DNA of 64,000 nucleotides from Mesonia oceanica (GCF_902499555.1 NZ_CABVMM010000014.1:1-64000), one strand, 5' to 3'; counted from the stretch's first letter, positions 54,225 through 63,939 are shown. Notes: generated from the sequence alone by a model not told the origin. Program-made: numbers and translations.

Positions 54225-55208
54225 ATGAAGCCACCTTACCAAATCACTGCAGAACTATTAAAGTTAATAACTTCTATTTCAGAAAAAATAGGAGAAGTTA
54301 ACGCGAATTACTTAAACAAAGCTTCTCCTAAATTGAGAAAGCAAAACAGAATTAAAACTATTCATTCCTCTTTAAAAATCGAAGGAAATACGCTTACGGA
54401 AGAACAAATAACCGCACTATTAGAAAAGAAAAGGGTTATTGGCCCTAAAAAAGATGTTGTTGAAGTTCTAAATGCGATCGAGATTTATGAAAATTTGCAT
54501 CGATATGATCCGCATAAGGAAAGCAGTTTTCTGAAAGCACATCAACATTTAATGAAGAACTTGATTGATGATGCCGGAAAATATAGAAAACAAGGAGTTG
54601 GAATTGCAAAAGGTTCAAAAATTGAACACCTAGCCCCTTCATTTACCAATGTTCCCTATTTGATGAAAGATTTATTTGAGTATTTAAAAAAATCAGAAGA
54701 AATTGAGTTAATTAAGAGTTGTGTTTTTCATTATGAAATGGAATTTATTCATCCGTTTTTAGACGGTAATGGAAGAATGGGAAGATTATGGCAAACTCTA
54801 ATTTTAATGGAAAGATATCCTGTTTTTGAGTTTTTACCTTTTGAAACATTAATTAGTCAAGATCAGGAAAAATACTATCAAGCTTTAGCACAAAGTGATA
54901 GAGCAGGAAATTCTACCAAGTTTATTGAATATATGCTTACAGTTATCGATACTTCTATCAATAAGCTTTTGGCTTACAATAATAGAACGCTAACGGAAAA
55001 TGACCGTCTTGAGTATTTTATTAACTTCATCAACAAAAAGGAATTTTCAAGAAAAGATTATATGAATGTTTTTAAAGATATTTCTTCAGCCACTGCCAGT
55101 AGGGATCTAAAAAAAGGATTGGTATTAAATCTATTTGAAAAAATAGGAGAAAAAAACAAAACAAGGTATCAAATAATAGCTGAGCGAGATACAACTGAAC
55201 GAGGATAG
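54225..55208 (+). CDS. Fic family protein (class II, N-terminal inhibitory helix)
   Basis: 327 residues. The Fic motif is HPFLDGNGRMGR (residues 176-187), a perfect HPFx(D/E)GNGRxGR, so AMP transfer from ATP to a Ser/Thr/Tyr is likely. The inhibitory motif (S/T)xxxE(G/N) is SLKIEG (Ser49-Gly54, SSLKIEGN), N-terminal to the core, making it a class II, self-inhibited Fic. The C-terminal 70 residues look like a winged helix (FSRKDYMNVFKDISSATASR), as in Fic-wHTH proteins. It may bind DNA and repress itself at the palindrome just upstream (inference). Target unknown. Confidence 0.94.
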   Translation: MKPPYQITAELLKLITSISEKIGEVNANYLNKASPKLRKQNRIKTIHSSLKIEGNTLTEEQITALLEKKRVIGPKKDVVEVLNAIEIYENLHRYDPHKESSFLKAHQHLMKNLIDDAGKYRKQGVGIAKGSKIEHLAPSFTNVPYLMKDLFEYLKKSEEIELIKSCVFHYEMEFIHPFLDGNGRMGRLWQTLILMERYPVFEFLPFETLISQDQEKYYQALAQSDRAGNSTKFIEYMLTVIDTSINKLLAYNNRTLTENDRLEYFINFINKKEFSRKDYMNVFKDISSATASRDLKKGLVLNLFEKIGEKNKTRYQIIAERDTTERG

Positions 55209-55282
55209 AAGTCGGGAATTTTTACTAACTTAGTTTTTAGCTAAAGTGAAAGCTTTTAGAAAAATTAAATGATCTCCGTTTC

Positions 55283-56587
55283 ATGAAAATTTCTTTGCAA
55301 TTATTTCTTCTATCCATAATAATTTTGATTTTCAGTTGTAAAGAAAACATAAAAAACTCAGTAACACCCAAGACTGAAAGGCAAGTTGAAATACAAACCT
55401 CAACAGAACTTCCTAAAGATTCAGTAGTCAGCAAAAAAAGCATAGAAACGCCAAAATATTATGAGCATAAGTATGTTGTGGCAAGGTCTGGATTAAATTA
55501 TAGGGATTCGCCAAAAGGAAATGTTTTGGGTAAATTCCCATTAAATACTTCGTTGAAAATTCTTGAAAAAACTACAATTACCGATCAAATAAAAGATAAA
55601 GAAAAAACATTTAAAGGCGAATGGGTAGGAGTCGAAAAAAACTCAGATACGGTTTATGTATTCGACGGGTTTTTATCAAACTCATATATTGAATCTGATA
55701 TTAAGTTATATAATGTCATACCTTACTATAAAGATAATGATAGTAAAGAAAGAACAGCTTTTTTGAATTTGTCTGAAACTTATTTTGAAAATGCTTACAA
55801 TGAGGGTAGTGATAGAAATAAAAATTTAATACTTACAAAAAGTGACCTGTCTAAAGATACTATTAGATTAAATCAAAATCAGAGAAGAGAACTTTTAAGT
55901 CAACTTAAATTATCAGAATCAGATAGGATATTTGTATATATGATGGCAAACGATAGCATCATCAATTTCTCTATTAAAGATTTGCCTGCTATCGCTTGTA
56001 TGAATATATATGGGGCTTATAGCGATTATCAAAATCAAGAAGGAGATTATGAATTTGGATTTGATTTAGGAAGAAGTATTACAAATTGGGAGGAAAATTT
56101 AGTGTTTATGGGAAAGGAAAACCCTTTTCATACTGGAAAATTAAAACCCATGATTTGGAGTAAAATAGATAGTCAAGATTTTCCGAAAAAATTTGACGAT
56201 TCTATTATAGATGATAGAAGGAAATGGTGGTTTAAAGGAATCAAAGCGGGGCAGTCTTATAAGTTTTCTTTAAATAATTTAGATTACTATGTCCAAGATT
56301 TAAAAAAAGGTGAAAGTGTAGAACATCGATATTTAATTGTTATCGATTCAAATACTAAAAAAGTTCTTCATGAAAAAGTTTTTATAGATGCGGAAAGCAC
56401 TTATTTAATTCCATTACAAATAGAGAATAGTGAAGAAAAATATTATGGTCAATGGGCAGGCCAGCTTTTTAAAAACAAAGCAACAGTCATTTTTGGCTTT
56501 TTGGGTTACACTTTTGGATGTCCTTCCATTACAGTTTTAGATGAAACAGAACCCAACATACCAATACTTTGCGACAATAGGCATTGA
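55283..56587 (+). CDS. SH3-domain lipoprotein of unknown function
   Basis: 434 residues. Lipobox ILIFSC with Cys19, a Thr/Glu/Lys-rich linker, then a bacterial SH3 domain (about 57-130; VVARSGLNYRDSPKGNVLGK, FDGFLSNSYIE). Residues about 135-434 form a large unrecognised domain with YYVQDLKKGESVEHRYLIVI and DLGRSITNWEENLVFMG. It is probably anchored to the outer membrane or cell envelope. The composition is AT-rich, as in the other accessory genes nearby. Single gene; a degenerate REP-like element follows it. Confidence 0.75.
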   Translation: MKISLQLFLLSIIILIFSCKENIKNSVTPKTERQVEIQTSTELPKDSVVSKKSIETPKYYEHKYVVARSGLNYRDSPKGNVLGKFPLNTSLKILEKTTITDQIKDKEKTFKGEWVGVEKNSDTVYVFDGFLSNSYIESDIKLYNVIPYYKDNDSKERTAFLNLSETYFENAYNEGSDRNKNLILTKSDLSKDTIRLNQNQRRELLSQLKLSESDRIFVYMMANDSIINFSIKDLPAIACMNIYGAYSDYQNQEGDYEFGFDLGRSITNWEENLVFMGKENPFHTGKLKPMIWSKIDSQDFPKKFDDSIIDDRRKWWFKGIKAGQSYKFSLNNLDYYVQDLKKGESVEHRYLIVIDSNTKKVLHEKVFIDAESTYLIPLQIENSEEKYYGQWAGQLFKNKATVIFGFLGYTFGCPSITVLDETEPNIPILCDNRH

Positions 56588-56601
56588 AAGTTATTTAGGT
56601 T

Positions 56602-56655
56602 TGTCAGGTCGAGTGATTTTGTTAAGTGAAACCAAGCAAAACTGTATCGAGAACC
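56602..56655. repeat. REP-like element, most diverged copy
   Basis: TGTCAGGTCGAGTG ... TATCGAGAACC, with the two halves 25 bp apart. Related to 10266-10283 and 21617-21643. Confidence 0.4.
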
Positions 56656-56803
56656 AAATTTTAAATTCCATACTTCTATTTCCTATGCGTGCATATAATA
56701 ACTAAACGCAATTTTTCCTTTCAATTTTAATAATATGTATATTGCTCGTGTTGAATTTTAAGATTCTTCTATTTTTACTTCAAAAAATTAAAAAGAAATA
56801 CGA

Positions 56804-57814
56804 ATGTTATATCAATCAAAAATTTCCGGACTGGGCTATTACGTTCCCGAAAATGTAGTGACCAATGAAGATCTTTCCAAAATGATGGAAACCAATGACG
56901 AATGGATTACCGAGCGTACCGGAATTAAAGAACGACGACATATTAAAAAAGGCGATGGAAATTCTACCGCCATCATGGGAGCAAAAGCTGCTAAAATTGC
57001 GTTGGAAAGAGCCAACATCCATAAAGATGATATCGATTTAATTGTGTTTGCCACGTTAAGTCCCGATTATTATTTTCCGGGTTGTGGGGTGCAAGTGCAA
57101 GAACTATTAGACATTCACACCTGTCCGGCGCTAGATGTAAGAAATCAATGTAGCGGCTTTATCTACGGACTTTCCGTTGCTGATCAGTTTATCAAAACCG
57201 GAATGTATAAAAACGTACTCTTGATTGGAAGTGAAAACCATTCGGGTGGATTGGATATGACGACAAGAGGTCGTGGCGTTTCCGTGATTTTTGGGGATGG
57301 AGCAGGAGCAGCAGTATTAACAAGAAGTGACCATAACGGACAAGGGATTTTATCTACGCACTTACATTCAGAAGGAAAACATGCCTTAGAACTATCTCTA
57401 AAAGGCCCAAGTACCATGCATTGGGTCCCGGAAATTATAGCAGAGAATCCACAAGAAGATATTCCGTACTATCCTTATATGAACGGTCAGTTTGTATTTA
57501 AAAATGCCGTGCAGCGTTTTTCTGAAGTGATTATGGAAGGATTACAAGATAACGGATTAGAAGTTTCTGATATTGATATGTTGATTCCGCATCAAGCCAA
57601 TTTGAGAATATCTCAATTTATTCAGCATAAGTTTAAACTTAACGATGATCAGGTATTTAATAATATCCAGAAATACGGAAATACAACTGCAGCTTCCATC
57701 CCCATTGCATTGACGGAAGCTTGGGAGCAAGGTAAAATAAAAGAAGGGGATCACGTAATTTTAGCCGCTTTTGGAAGTGGATTTACATGGGCAAGTGCGG
57801 TAATTAATTGGTAA
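56804..57814 (+). CDS. fabH: 3-oxoacyl-ACP synthase III-like (FabH) protein
   Basis: 336 residues. It starts SKISGLGYYVPENVVTNEDL and has the FabH triad: Cys in VRNQCSGFIYG, His in LIPHQANLRI and Asn in KYGNTTAASIPI. ERTGIKERR near residue 40 is the usual CoA-binding element. It would condense an acyl-CoA with malonyl-ACP; in flavobacteria a second FabH of this length can serve in special lipid or flexirubin-type pathways, so fatty-acid priming is likely but not certain. Single gene. Confidence 0.88.
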   Translation: MLYQSKISGLGYYVPENVVTNEDLSKMMETNDEWITERTGIKERRHIKKGDGNSTAIMGAKAAKIALERANIHKDDIDLIVFATLSPDYYFPGCGVQVQELLDIHTCPALDVRNQCSGFIYGLSVADQFIKTGMYKNVLLIGSENHSGGLDMTTRGRGVSVIFGDGAGAAVLTRSDHNGQGILSTHLHSEGKHALELSLKGPSTMHWVPEIIAENPQEDIPYYPYMNGQFVFKNAVQRFSEVIMEGLQDNGLEVSDIDMLIPHQANLRISQFIQHKFKLNDDQVFNNIQKYGNTTAASIPIALTEAWEQGKIKEGDHVILAAFGSGFTWASAVINW

Positions 57815-58001
57815 AAAATAACCCTTCAAGCTAGTGCCCAAAGGGTTTATCTAAATAAATCTGTTAGTTGATAGATTTTTTAAAGGCTAATTCAAATAAA
57901 TTATAACTAACACCCATTATTATAATAGACGAATAAATTATTAAAAAGTTGCATTTAACAATAGTATTTAACAATTTGTTAATATTCGTTGTGTATTTTA
58001 T
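57815..58001. other. Non-coding stretch between fabH and a terminator
   Basis: A weak stem (AACCCTT / AAAGGGTT, 57820-57848) lies just behind fabH and is not T-rich afterwards. The rest is AT-rich without reading frame. With the strong terminator at 58002 it could be a short transcript, but I see no promoter that I trust. Confidence 0.4.
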
Positions 58002-58032
58002 AAACCCGTCAAAAAAAATGACGGGTTTTTTA
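58002..58032 (+). terminator. Strong terminator before the CoA-binding protein gene
   Basis: Stem AAACCCGTCA / TGACGGGTTT with an A-rich loop and T6. It is about 190 bp past the fabH stop, far for a fabH terminator. Confidence 0.75.
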
Positions 58033-58142
58033 TTAACCAAATAAATTTCTTTACCTCAACTATGAAAATTTGGTTAAATATTTTCTGGTGTTTATTTCAT
58101 CTTCTATCTTAAGGACGAACTAAAAAAATGCATGTTACAATA

Positions 58143-58511
58143 ATGTCTGAAAAAAATGAAACTTTAGTAATTGGGGCTTCTTTAAAACCAAATCGATATT
58201 CCAATATGGCGATTAAAAGATTGCGTGATCATAAGCAAAACACGAAAGCAATTGGTTTACGGGAAGGCGAAGTAGAAGATGTGAAAATAGAAACCAAGCA
58301 GAAAGGTTTTCAACATATAGATACAGTTACACTCTATTTAAATCCGAAGCGTCAACGTGACTATTATAAATACATTATTGGCTTAAACCCAAGAAGGGTG
58401 ATTTTTAATCCCGGTACAGAAAATCCTGATTTTTATAAGATGCTTCGGGAAAATAATATACAAGTTGAAGTAGCTTGTACACTGGTTTTACTTTCGACGA
58501 ATCAATACTAA
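58143..58511 (+). CDS. CoA-binding domain protein (YccU-like)
   Basis: 122 residues from the ATG at 58143 ([20 protein letters not shown]); an in-frame ATG at 58128 would add five residues. It is the CoA_binding_2 Rossmann domain: [20 protein letters not shown], then [12 protein letters not shown], and [16 protein letters not shown] near the C-terminus. The enzyme role is unknown; relatives bind CoA or a nucleotide. It is convergent with the symporter gene and their ends overlap by 24 bp. The neighbourhood (symporter, recR) is one I recall from other flavobacteria. Confidence 0.88.
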   Translation: MSEKNETLVIGASLKPNRYSNMAIKRLRDHKQNTKAIGLREGEVEDVKIETKQKGFQHIDTVTLYLNPKRQRDYYKYIIGLNPRRVIFNPGTENPDFYKMLRENNIQVEVACTLVLLSTNQY

Positions 58512-59945
58512 GCCAAGAAAAGTAATTAATCCGTTTACGATAAGTAACTCATAATTAAAATGATAACCGCCAAGGTATTCTGCGGGTAAATTCCCTAAGA
58601 CTGCTGTTATCGCTACAGAAATAATAGCGACTAACCAAACCCATTGGTCATTTATTTTCCATTTAGTAAAAATTCCGAAGCTGAATAAGCCTAATAAAGG
58701 TCCATAGGTATAGCTGGCCACGGTAAGTAAGGTATCAATCACACTACTATCCAATAAGTATTTAAAGGAGATAATCACCACAATCAAAAGAACACTTATC
58801 ACGATGTGAATTCTTTTTCGGAGTCCTTTTTGAAGGGAAGCTTCTTTCTTTTCAATGTCTAAAAAATCAACACAAAAACTCGTGGTGAGTGAAGTAAGCG
58901 CACTATCGGCACTAGAATAGGCAGCAGCGATTAAACCAAGTAGAAAAATGACGCCTAGGCCAAGTCCCATATTTCCGTTAAGGGCAATTTCGGGGAACAA
59001 CAAATCGGTTTTTTCTTTTCCATCCAAGATGGGGACCCCAATACCTTGCTGATCGGCATAAATAAATAAAAGTGCTCCTAAAAATAAAAAGAGAATATTT
59101 ACCGGAATAAACACAAAACTATAGGAAAGTACATTCTTTTTAGCGTCGCTTAAGGTTTTACATGTTAGGTTCTTCTGCATCATATCTTGGTCTAAACCCG
59201 TCATACAAATCGTAATAAACATACCCCCAAAAAAAGCTTTAAAGAAATAATTCTTATCGAGAATACTTTCAAAATGAAAAGTTCTTGTATATCGTTCTAA
59301 TTCTGGAGCCGTAAAAAAGTCTTGAAAACTCCATTGCAGTTCTTGAGAAATAAAATAAATAGAAATAATAACCGAGCCCAGCATAAAAAAAGTTTGTAGC
59401 GTATCGGTCCAAACAATGGTTTTAATTCCGCCCCGTGAAGTATAAATCCAAATCAATAAAATGGAAATAACAACGGTTACCCAGAAAGGAATATTCCACG
59501 CATCAAAAACAAAATATTGTAAGACGGTAGCCACTAAAAATAGTCGGAAAGAAGCTCCCAAAACCCGGGAAATAAAGAAAAAGAAAGCTCCGGTTTTATA
59601 ACTTACATTCCCAAAACGTTCCTTTAAATATTGATAAATAGAAGTGACATTTAAGCTGTAATAAATGGGGAGCAGCACAAATGCAATCACAAAATACCCC
59701 ACCAGATAACCTAACACCACTTGCATGTAGCTAAATTCAGAAGCTCGAACCCAACCTGGAACCGAAATAAAGGTAACCCCTGAAAGGGAGGCACCTACCA
59801 TACCAAAAGCCACCACATACCATGGTGATTTTCCTTCGGCTTTAAAAAATGCATCATTACTATCATTTTTTCCTGTGAAATAAGAAATGAGCATTAATAC
59901 AGCGAAGTATAAACCAATAAGTAGAAGGATATGGATAGGTTTCAT
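58488..59945 (-). CDS. Sodium:solute symporter (SSS family)
   Basis: 485 residues with about 13 membrane helices. The N-terminal [20 protein letters not shown] and [20 protein letters not shown] and the central [20 protein letters not shown] are typical SSS signatures. It imports an organic solute with Na+, which suits a marine cell. The substrate is not readable. Inner membrane; single gene with a -7 box 21 bp upstream. The C-terminus overlaps the opposite gene end. Confidence 0.92.
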   Translation of the reverse strand: MKPIHILLLIGLYFAVLMLISYFTGKNDSNDAFFKAEGKSPWYVVAFGMVGASLSGVTFISVPGWVRASEFSYMQVVLGYLVGYFVIAFVLLPIYYSLNVTSIYQYLKERFGNVSYKTGAFFFFISRVLGASFRLFLVATVLQYFVFDAWNIPFWVTVVISILLIWIYTSRGGIKTIVWTDTLQTFFMLGSVIISIYFISQELQWSFQDFFTAPELERYTRTFHFESILDKNYFFKAFFGGMFITICMTGLDQDMMQKNLTCKTLSDAKKNVLSYSFVFIPVNILFLFLGALLFIYADQQGIGVPILDGKEKTDLLFPEIALNGNMGLGLGVIFLLGLIAAAYSSADSALTSLTTSFCVDFLDIEKKEASLQKGLRKRIHIVISVLLIVVIISFKYLLDSSVIDTLLTVASYTYGPLLGLFSFGIFTKWKINDQWVWLVAIISVAITAVLGNLPAEYLGGYHFNYELLIVNGLITFLGLVLIRRK

Positions 59946-59965
59946 ACGGAATGATAAGTTTTATG

Positions 59966-59973
59966 CAAACTTA
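59966..59973 (-). promoter_or_regulatory. Candidate -7 box (TAAGTTTG on minus strand) for the symporter gene
   Basis: The plus strand reads CAAACTTA, an exact TAnnTTTG on the minus strand, 21 bp upstream of the ATG. Confidence 0.5.
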
Positions 59974-60082
59974 ATAATATAGATGATGCAAATAACAATC
60001 TTCTAAGTTTGAATTTTATCGAGAAGTAATTTATTCAGAAAAACTTTTATAAATTGTAAGCCATATCCTAAACTCAACTAAC

Positions 60083-61939
60083 ATGATGATTAAAAAATAT
60101 TTACTTGTGGGAAGCTTCTTGGCCAGTGGTTTTTTGGTAGCACAAAATCAAAATACCGAAGAAGCCGATCAACTTTTCGCTAATTATCAATACGTAGATG
60201 CCATTGATGAATATTTAGAATTAGTAGATAAAGGCAAAGCCAATAGCTATGTATACAAACAATTAGGCGATAGTTATTACAGAATCTTTAATATTCAAGA
60301 AGCAGCTAAATGGTATAGCAAAGCTGTACAGAAAAAACAGGATGCTGAAACCTATTACAATTATGCGCAGACCCTAAAATCACAAGGGAAATATAAAGAA
60401 GCTAACGAGCAGTTAGATAAGTTTGCGGAGTTAAAACCGAAAGATCCCCGCGCCATAGCGCATTTAAAAAACCCAAATTACATTCCGAAGTTATCTTCAG
60501 ATGATGCGAAATTTACGGTAGAAAAACTTCCATATAGCAGTAAAGAATTTACTGATTTTGGACCCATTGCTGTCGGAAATACCTTGTATTTTGTAAGTAC
60601 CAGAAATAAAAGCAATAAAAAAGATAAATGGTCTAACCAGCCATTTTTAGATATTTTTCAAGTAGATCTAAACGGAAAAGCAGAGCCGGAGCCTGTAGAG
60701 AATATTAATACTAACCATCACGATGGCCCTGTAACTATAAGTAAAGACGGGAATTTAATGGTTTTTTCTAAAGATGGTCACGAAGAAGGTTTATATAAAA
60801 AAGGAAAAGGAAGAACCAAGATCGCGCAACAAGGTTTGTATTTAGCCAAAAAAGTAAATGGCGAATGGGAGTACATTAAACCGCTTTCCATCAATAGCTC
60901 AGCATATTCTGTGACGCATCCGGCCTTGAGCGATGATGGGAAAACCTTATATTTTGCTTCTGATATGCCGGGAGGTTTAGGCGATACCGATTTATGGAAA
61001 GTTGAATTTTCGGAAGATTCCCTTGGGAAACCAGTTAACTTAGGTGATAAAATTAACACACCAGCCAAAGAAGGGTTTCCTTCCGTTCGGGAAAATGTAT
61101 TGTATTTTTCCACCAATGGAAGACAAGGATTAGGCGGATTTGATGTGTTTAGCTTTGACTTAGAAGAAGAAGAAAAAGCAGAAAATATGGGCGCCCCTAT
61201 TAATACTGAAAAAGATGATTTCTCCTTCAGTATGGATATGGAAAATAAAAACGGTTATTTTGCTTCCAATCGTGACGGCATTGACCAACTTTACATCGCT
61301 AAAGGGATTTGTAAAGCTGAATTACTGAATTTAATTAAAGATGAAAAGACGCAAGCTCTTATCGCCAATGCAGAGGTGGCTATTTTAGATGAACAAGGAA
61401 ATAAAATTACCACGACTAAAACCAACGCTGAAGGAAAAGTAAGTTTTGAAGTTTCTTGTGAACATCCGTATCAATTAGAGATCTCTAATCCGGGCTACGA
61501 AACCAAAATGCTTATGATTGAGAAACCCGTTGATGGCGTGAATGAAAAAGAAATATTATTAACTCCGGAAGAAGTAGAAATTACAGAAACTGAAGTAAAA
61601 TTAGATAATATCTATTTTGAATTTGATAGAAGTTTTATCACGCAACAAGGAGCTAAAGAATTGGATAAATTAGTCCGTGTGATGCAGAAATATCCAACGA
61701 TGAACATTATGGTAAAATCACACACCGATTCTAAAGGAAGTGCTTCGTACAACAAAAAGCTTTCTAACGAACGTGCACAATCTACCGTGCAATATTTAAT
61801 TTCTAGAGGAATTTCAAAAGATAGATTAAGTGGACAAGGAATGGGAAGCACCGAACCGAAAATAGATTGTGGAGCTAATTGTACCGAAGAAGAAGACGCG
61901 CAAAATAGAAGATCGGAATTCATTATTGTCAAGGAGTAA
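60083..61939 (+). CDS. PorE-like OmpA family protein (TPR, beta-propeller, CRD, OmpA)
   Basis: 618 residues. Signal peptide (MMIKKYLLVGSFLASGFLVAQ, start at 60083 or 60086). The domains in order are TPR repeats (about 25-135), a WD40-like PD40 propeller (about 150-400; ITKDGNLMVFSKDGHEE-like blades, ALSDDGKTLYFASD, PSVRENVLYFSTNG), a carboxypeptidase-regulatory-like domain (about 415-495) and an OmpA C-terminal domain (YFEFDRSFITQQGAKELDKL, KSHTDSKGSASYNKKLSNER, NRRSEFIIV). This is the layout of PorE, the peptidoglycan-bound anchor of the type IX secretion system, and of its paralogues in gliding-motility loci. No PorP/SprF gene stands next to it. Confidence 0.9.
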   Translation: MMIKKYLLVGSFLASGFLVAQNQNTEEADQLFANYQYVDAIDEYLELVDKGKANSYVYKQLGDSYYRIFNIQEAAKWYSKAVQKKQDAETYYNYAQTLKSQGKYKEANEQLDKFAELKPKDPRAIAHLKNPNYIPKLSSDDAKFTVEKLPYSSKEFTDFGPIAVGNTLYFVSTRNKSNKKDKWSNQPFLDIFQVDLNGKAEPEPVENINTNHHDGPVTISKDGNLMVFSKDGHEEGLYKKGKGRTKIAQQGLYLAKKVNGEWEYIKPLSINSSAYSVTHPALSDDGKTLYFASDMPGGLGDTDLWKVEFSEDSLGKPVNLGDKINTPAKEGFPSVRENVLYFSTNGRQGLGGFDVFSFDLEEEEKAENMGAPINTEKDDFSFSMDMENKNGYFASNRDGIDQLYIAKGICKAELLNLIKDEKTQALIANAEVAILDEQGNKITTTKTNAEGKVSFEVSCEHPYQLEISNPGYETKMLMIEKPVDGVNEKEILLTPEEVEITETEVKLDNIYFEFDRSFITQQGAKELDKLVRVMQKYPTMNIMVKSHTDSKGSASYNKKLSNERAQSTVQYLISRGISKDRLSGQGMGSTEPKIDCGANCTEEEDAQNRRSEFIIVKE

Positions 61940-61965
61940 AAATAAATTGTAATTTTGTAAAACAT

Positions 61966-61997
61966 AAAGTCAGTCTTCATTTTTAGACTGACTTTTT
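61966..61997 (+). terminator. Terminator between the PorE-like and type B cargo genes
   Basis: Stem AAAGTCAGTCT / AGACTGACTTT with an AT-rich loop and T5. It starts 27 bp past the stop. Confidence 0.8.
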
Positions 61998-62012
61998 ATT
62001 TTCCTTTGTTTT

Positions 62013-63929
62013 ATGAAATTTGTATTCCTTAGCTTCCTCATCATGTGTCCTTTTTTTGGGATTGCACAGCAACCCAACGATTGTGTAAATGCAATCGTGA
62101 TTTGCGGGAACGGGAGTTTTAGTTCTAATGCTAGTGGAGCAGGAGTGCAAGAAGTTTCCGGTTGTTCCAGTGAAGAACATAATTCTATTTGGATACGGGT
62201 AGATATTGTACAATCAGGTACGTTAGGTTTCGATTTGATTCCTGAAAATACTGATTTATCAGTAGATTATGATTTTTGGGTATATGGTCCCAATGAAGAT
62301 TGTTCCAGTTTAACTACGCCTATCCGGTGTTCTACGACAAATCCCATTGCGGCAGGACAAACCAATAATCATACAGGTATTGGTGACGCGGCGATGGAAA
62401 CTTTTGAAGGTCCAGGAGAAGATGGAGATAGCTATGTGGAATGGATGAATGTGTTGGATGGAGAATCGTATTATATTGTTATCGATAGACCAGTCGGCAA
62501 TGGTGGTTTTGAAATTAATTGGACAGGAACTGTCTCTGAAGGAACCGGAGCATTTCCTGAACCACCTGTGGCAAATTTAATTGCAGATATAGAAGAATGT
62601 AGTGATACCGGTAGTGCTAATTTTAATTTAGGAAATTTAAGAAGTAGTATTAATCCGGATTTATCGGAGAATGTGGTCAATTTTTATGAAACTTTAGCCA
62701 ATGCTACCGATAATCTTAACCCGTTAGCAGATACTTATACTTCCTCACAAACTATAAAAACCATTTATGCGAAAGTTACCAGTAATCTTACTCAATGTAC
62801 CAATGTTACTGAATTCAATTTAATTATTAACCAAATTGAAAACGTGAGTATTGCTGTTTCAGAGAATCCAATCTGTGCTCCAAAAGAAGTAGAAGTCCTA
62901 TTTTCAGGATCAGAAAATGCGATAGTAGAATACCAAATTAATGGCGGAAGTACACAAGAAATTCAATTAGATGCTGCAGGAAGCGCTGAAGTTGATCAAT
63001 TTATTAACTCAACTACAGACATTACGGTAATCAATACCTATGTGGAAGACATCGATGGAAGTATTATTTGCTCCGCAAGCCAAAATGAATCTATTAGCGT
63101 AACTATTGCAGGAATTTCAGTAGGTGATAATTTAATCGATTTTTATGAATGTGATGGAAATAAAGACGGGAAGGTTGTTTACCATTTAACAAGCAATGAT
63201 TCCATTGCGTTGTCAAATGTGGGGAGCGGTTATCAAGTCAATTATTATACTTCTCAAGATGAAGCAGAGCATAGAAATAATCCAATAATTACCCCTGCTT
63301 CTTTTGAAAATACCACCTCCCTTCCACAAGAAATCTGGGTAAGAGTAGAAGATGCAAGTTTTACCGATTGCTATGCAATAAGCAGTTTTCAATTAGATGC
63401 CTATACCGATGCGCCACCAAGTTTTGAGGTAAAACGAAGTAATTTGAATTTTGAAGAACAACATAGCATCACCATTTCTAACGTTACCGGAATAGGAACC
63501 TATGAATTTAGCATCAATGGTGAAGATTGGAAACAGCCGGATGAAACCAATACGTTAACTTTAACCGTAGAAGGTGGCGGACAATTTGTAGTTACGGGGC
63601 GTCATACCGAAGGTTGTGGAAGCAGTTTTAAAACTACCACCTTTATTGATTATCCCAGGTTTTTTACGCCTAACCAAGACGGTATTCATGATACGTGGAA
63701 TATAAAAGGCTTTCAGCAACAAAACGCTGACGCAAAAATTTTAATTTTCACAAGGTTCGGGAAGCTTTTAAAAAGTTTATCACCTTCTTCAAGAGGTTGG
63801 GATGGAAGCTATCACGGAAAACAAATGCCTTCTAACGATTATTGGTTTTTGGTAGAATACGTAGAGCAACTTCCAGACGGGACCACCATCAATAAATCTT
63901 TCAAAAGTAATTTTACGTTAAAACGCTAA
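62013..63929 (+). CDS. Secreted protein with type B T9SS sorting domain
   Basis: 638 residues. Signal peptide (MKFVFLSFLIMCPFFGIAQ), an N-terminal beta-sandwich with disulfide-like cysteines (NDCVNAIVICGNGSF, ending near 180), several Ig-like or gliding-motility-type repeats (about 190-540), and the C-terminal type B domain (YPRFFTPNQDGIHDTWNIKG, ILIFTRFGKLLKSLSP, GWDGSYHGKQMPSNDYWFLV, FTLKR end). Proteins with this tail are exported by T9SS and attached to the cell surface, often with a co-encoded PorP/SprF-like partner; none is here. It starts only 16 bp past the terminator, so its promoter may overlap the PorE-like gene end. Confidence 0.92.
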   Translation: MKFVFLSFLIMCPFFGIAQQPNDCVNAIVICGNGSFSSNASGAGVQEVSGCSSEEHNSIWIRVDIVQSGTLGFDLIPENTDLSVDYDFWVYGPNEDCSSLTTPIRCSTTNPIAAGQTNNHTGIGDAAMETFEGPGEDGDSYVEWMNVLDGESYYIVIDRPVGNGGFEINWTGTVSEGTGAFPEPPVANLIADIEECSDTGSANFNLGNLRSSINPDLSENVVNFYETLANATDNLNPLADTYTSSQTIKTIYAKVTSNLTQCTNVTEFNLIINQIENVSIAVSENPICAPKEVEVLFSGSENAIVEYQINGGSTQEIQLDAAGSAEVDQFINSTTDITVINTYVEDIDGSIICSASQNESISVTIAGISVGDNLIDFYECDGNKDGKVVYHLTSNDSIALSNVGSGYQVNYYTSQDEAEHRNNPIITPASFENTTSLPQEIWVRVEDASFTDCYAISSFQLDAYTDAPPSFEVKRSNLNFEEQHSITISNVTGIGTYEFSINGEDWKQPDETNTLTLTVEGGGQFVVTGRHTEGCGSSFKTTTFIDYPRFFTPNQDGIHDTWNIKGFQQQNADAKILIFTRFGKLLKSLSPSSRGWDGSYHGKQMPSNDYWFLVEYVEQLPDGTTINKSFKSNFTLKR

Positions 63930-63939
63930 TCACCCGTTT

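Noticed and set aside
61950..61957. TAATTTTG as promoter of the type B cargo gene
   Set aside because: It fits the -7 consensus, but a terminator hairpin lies between it and the ATG, so its use would be odd; I left it out of the features.
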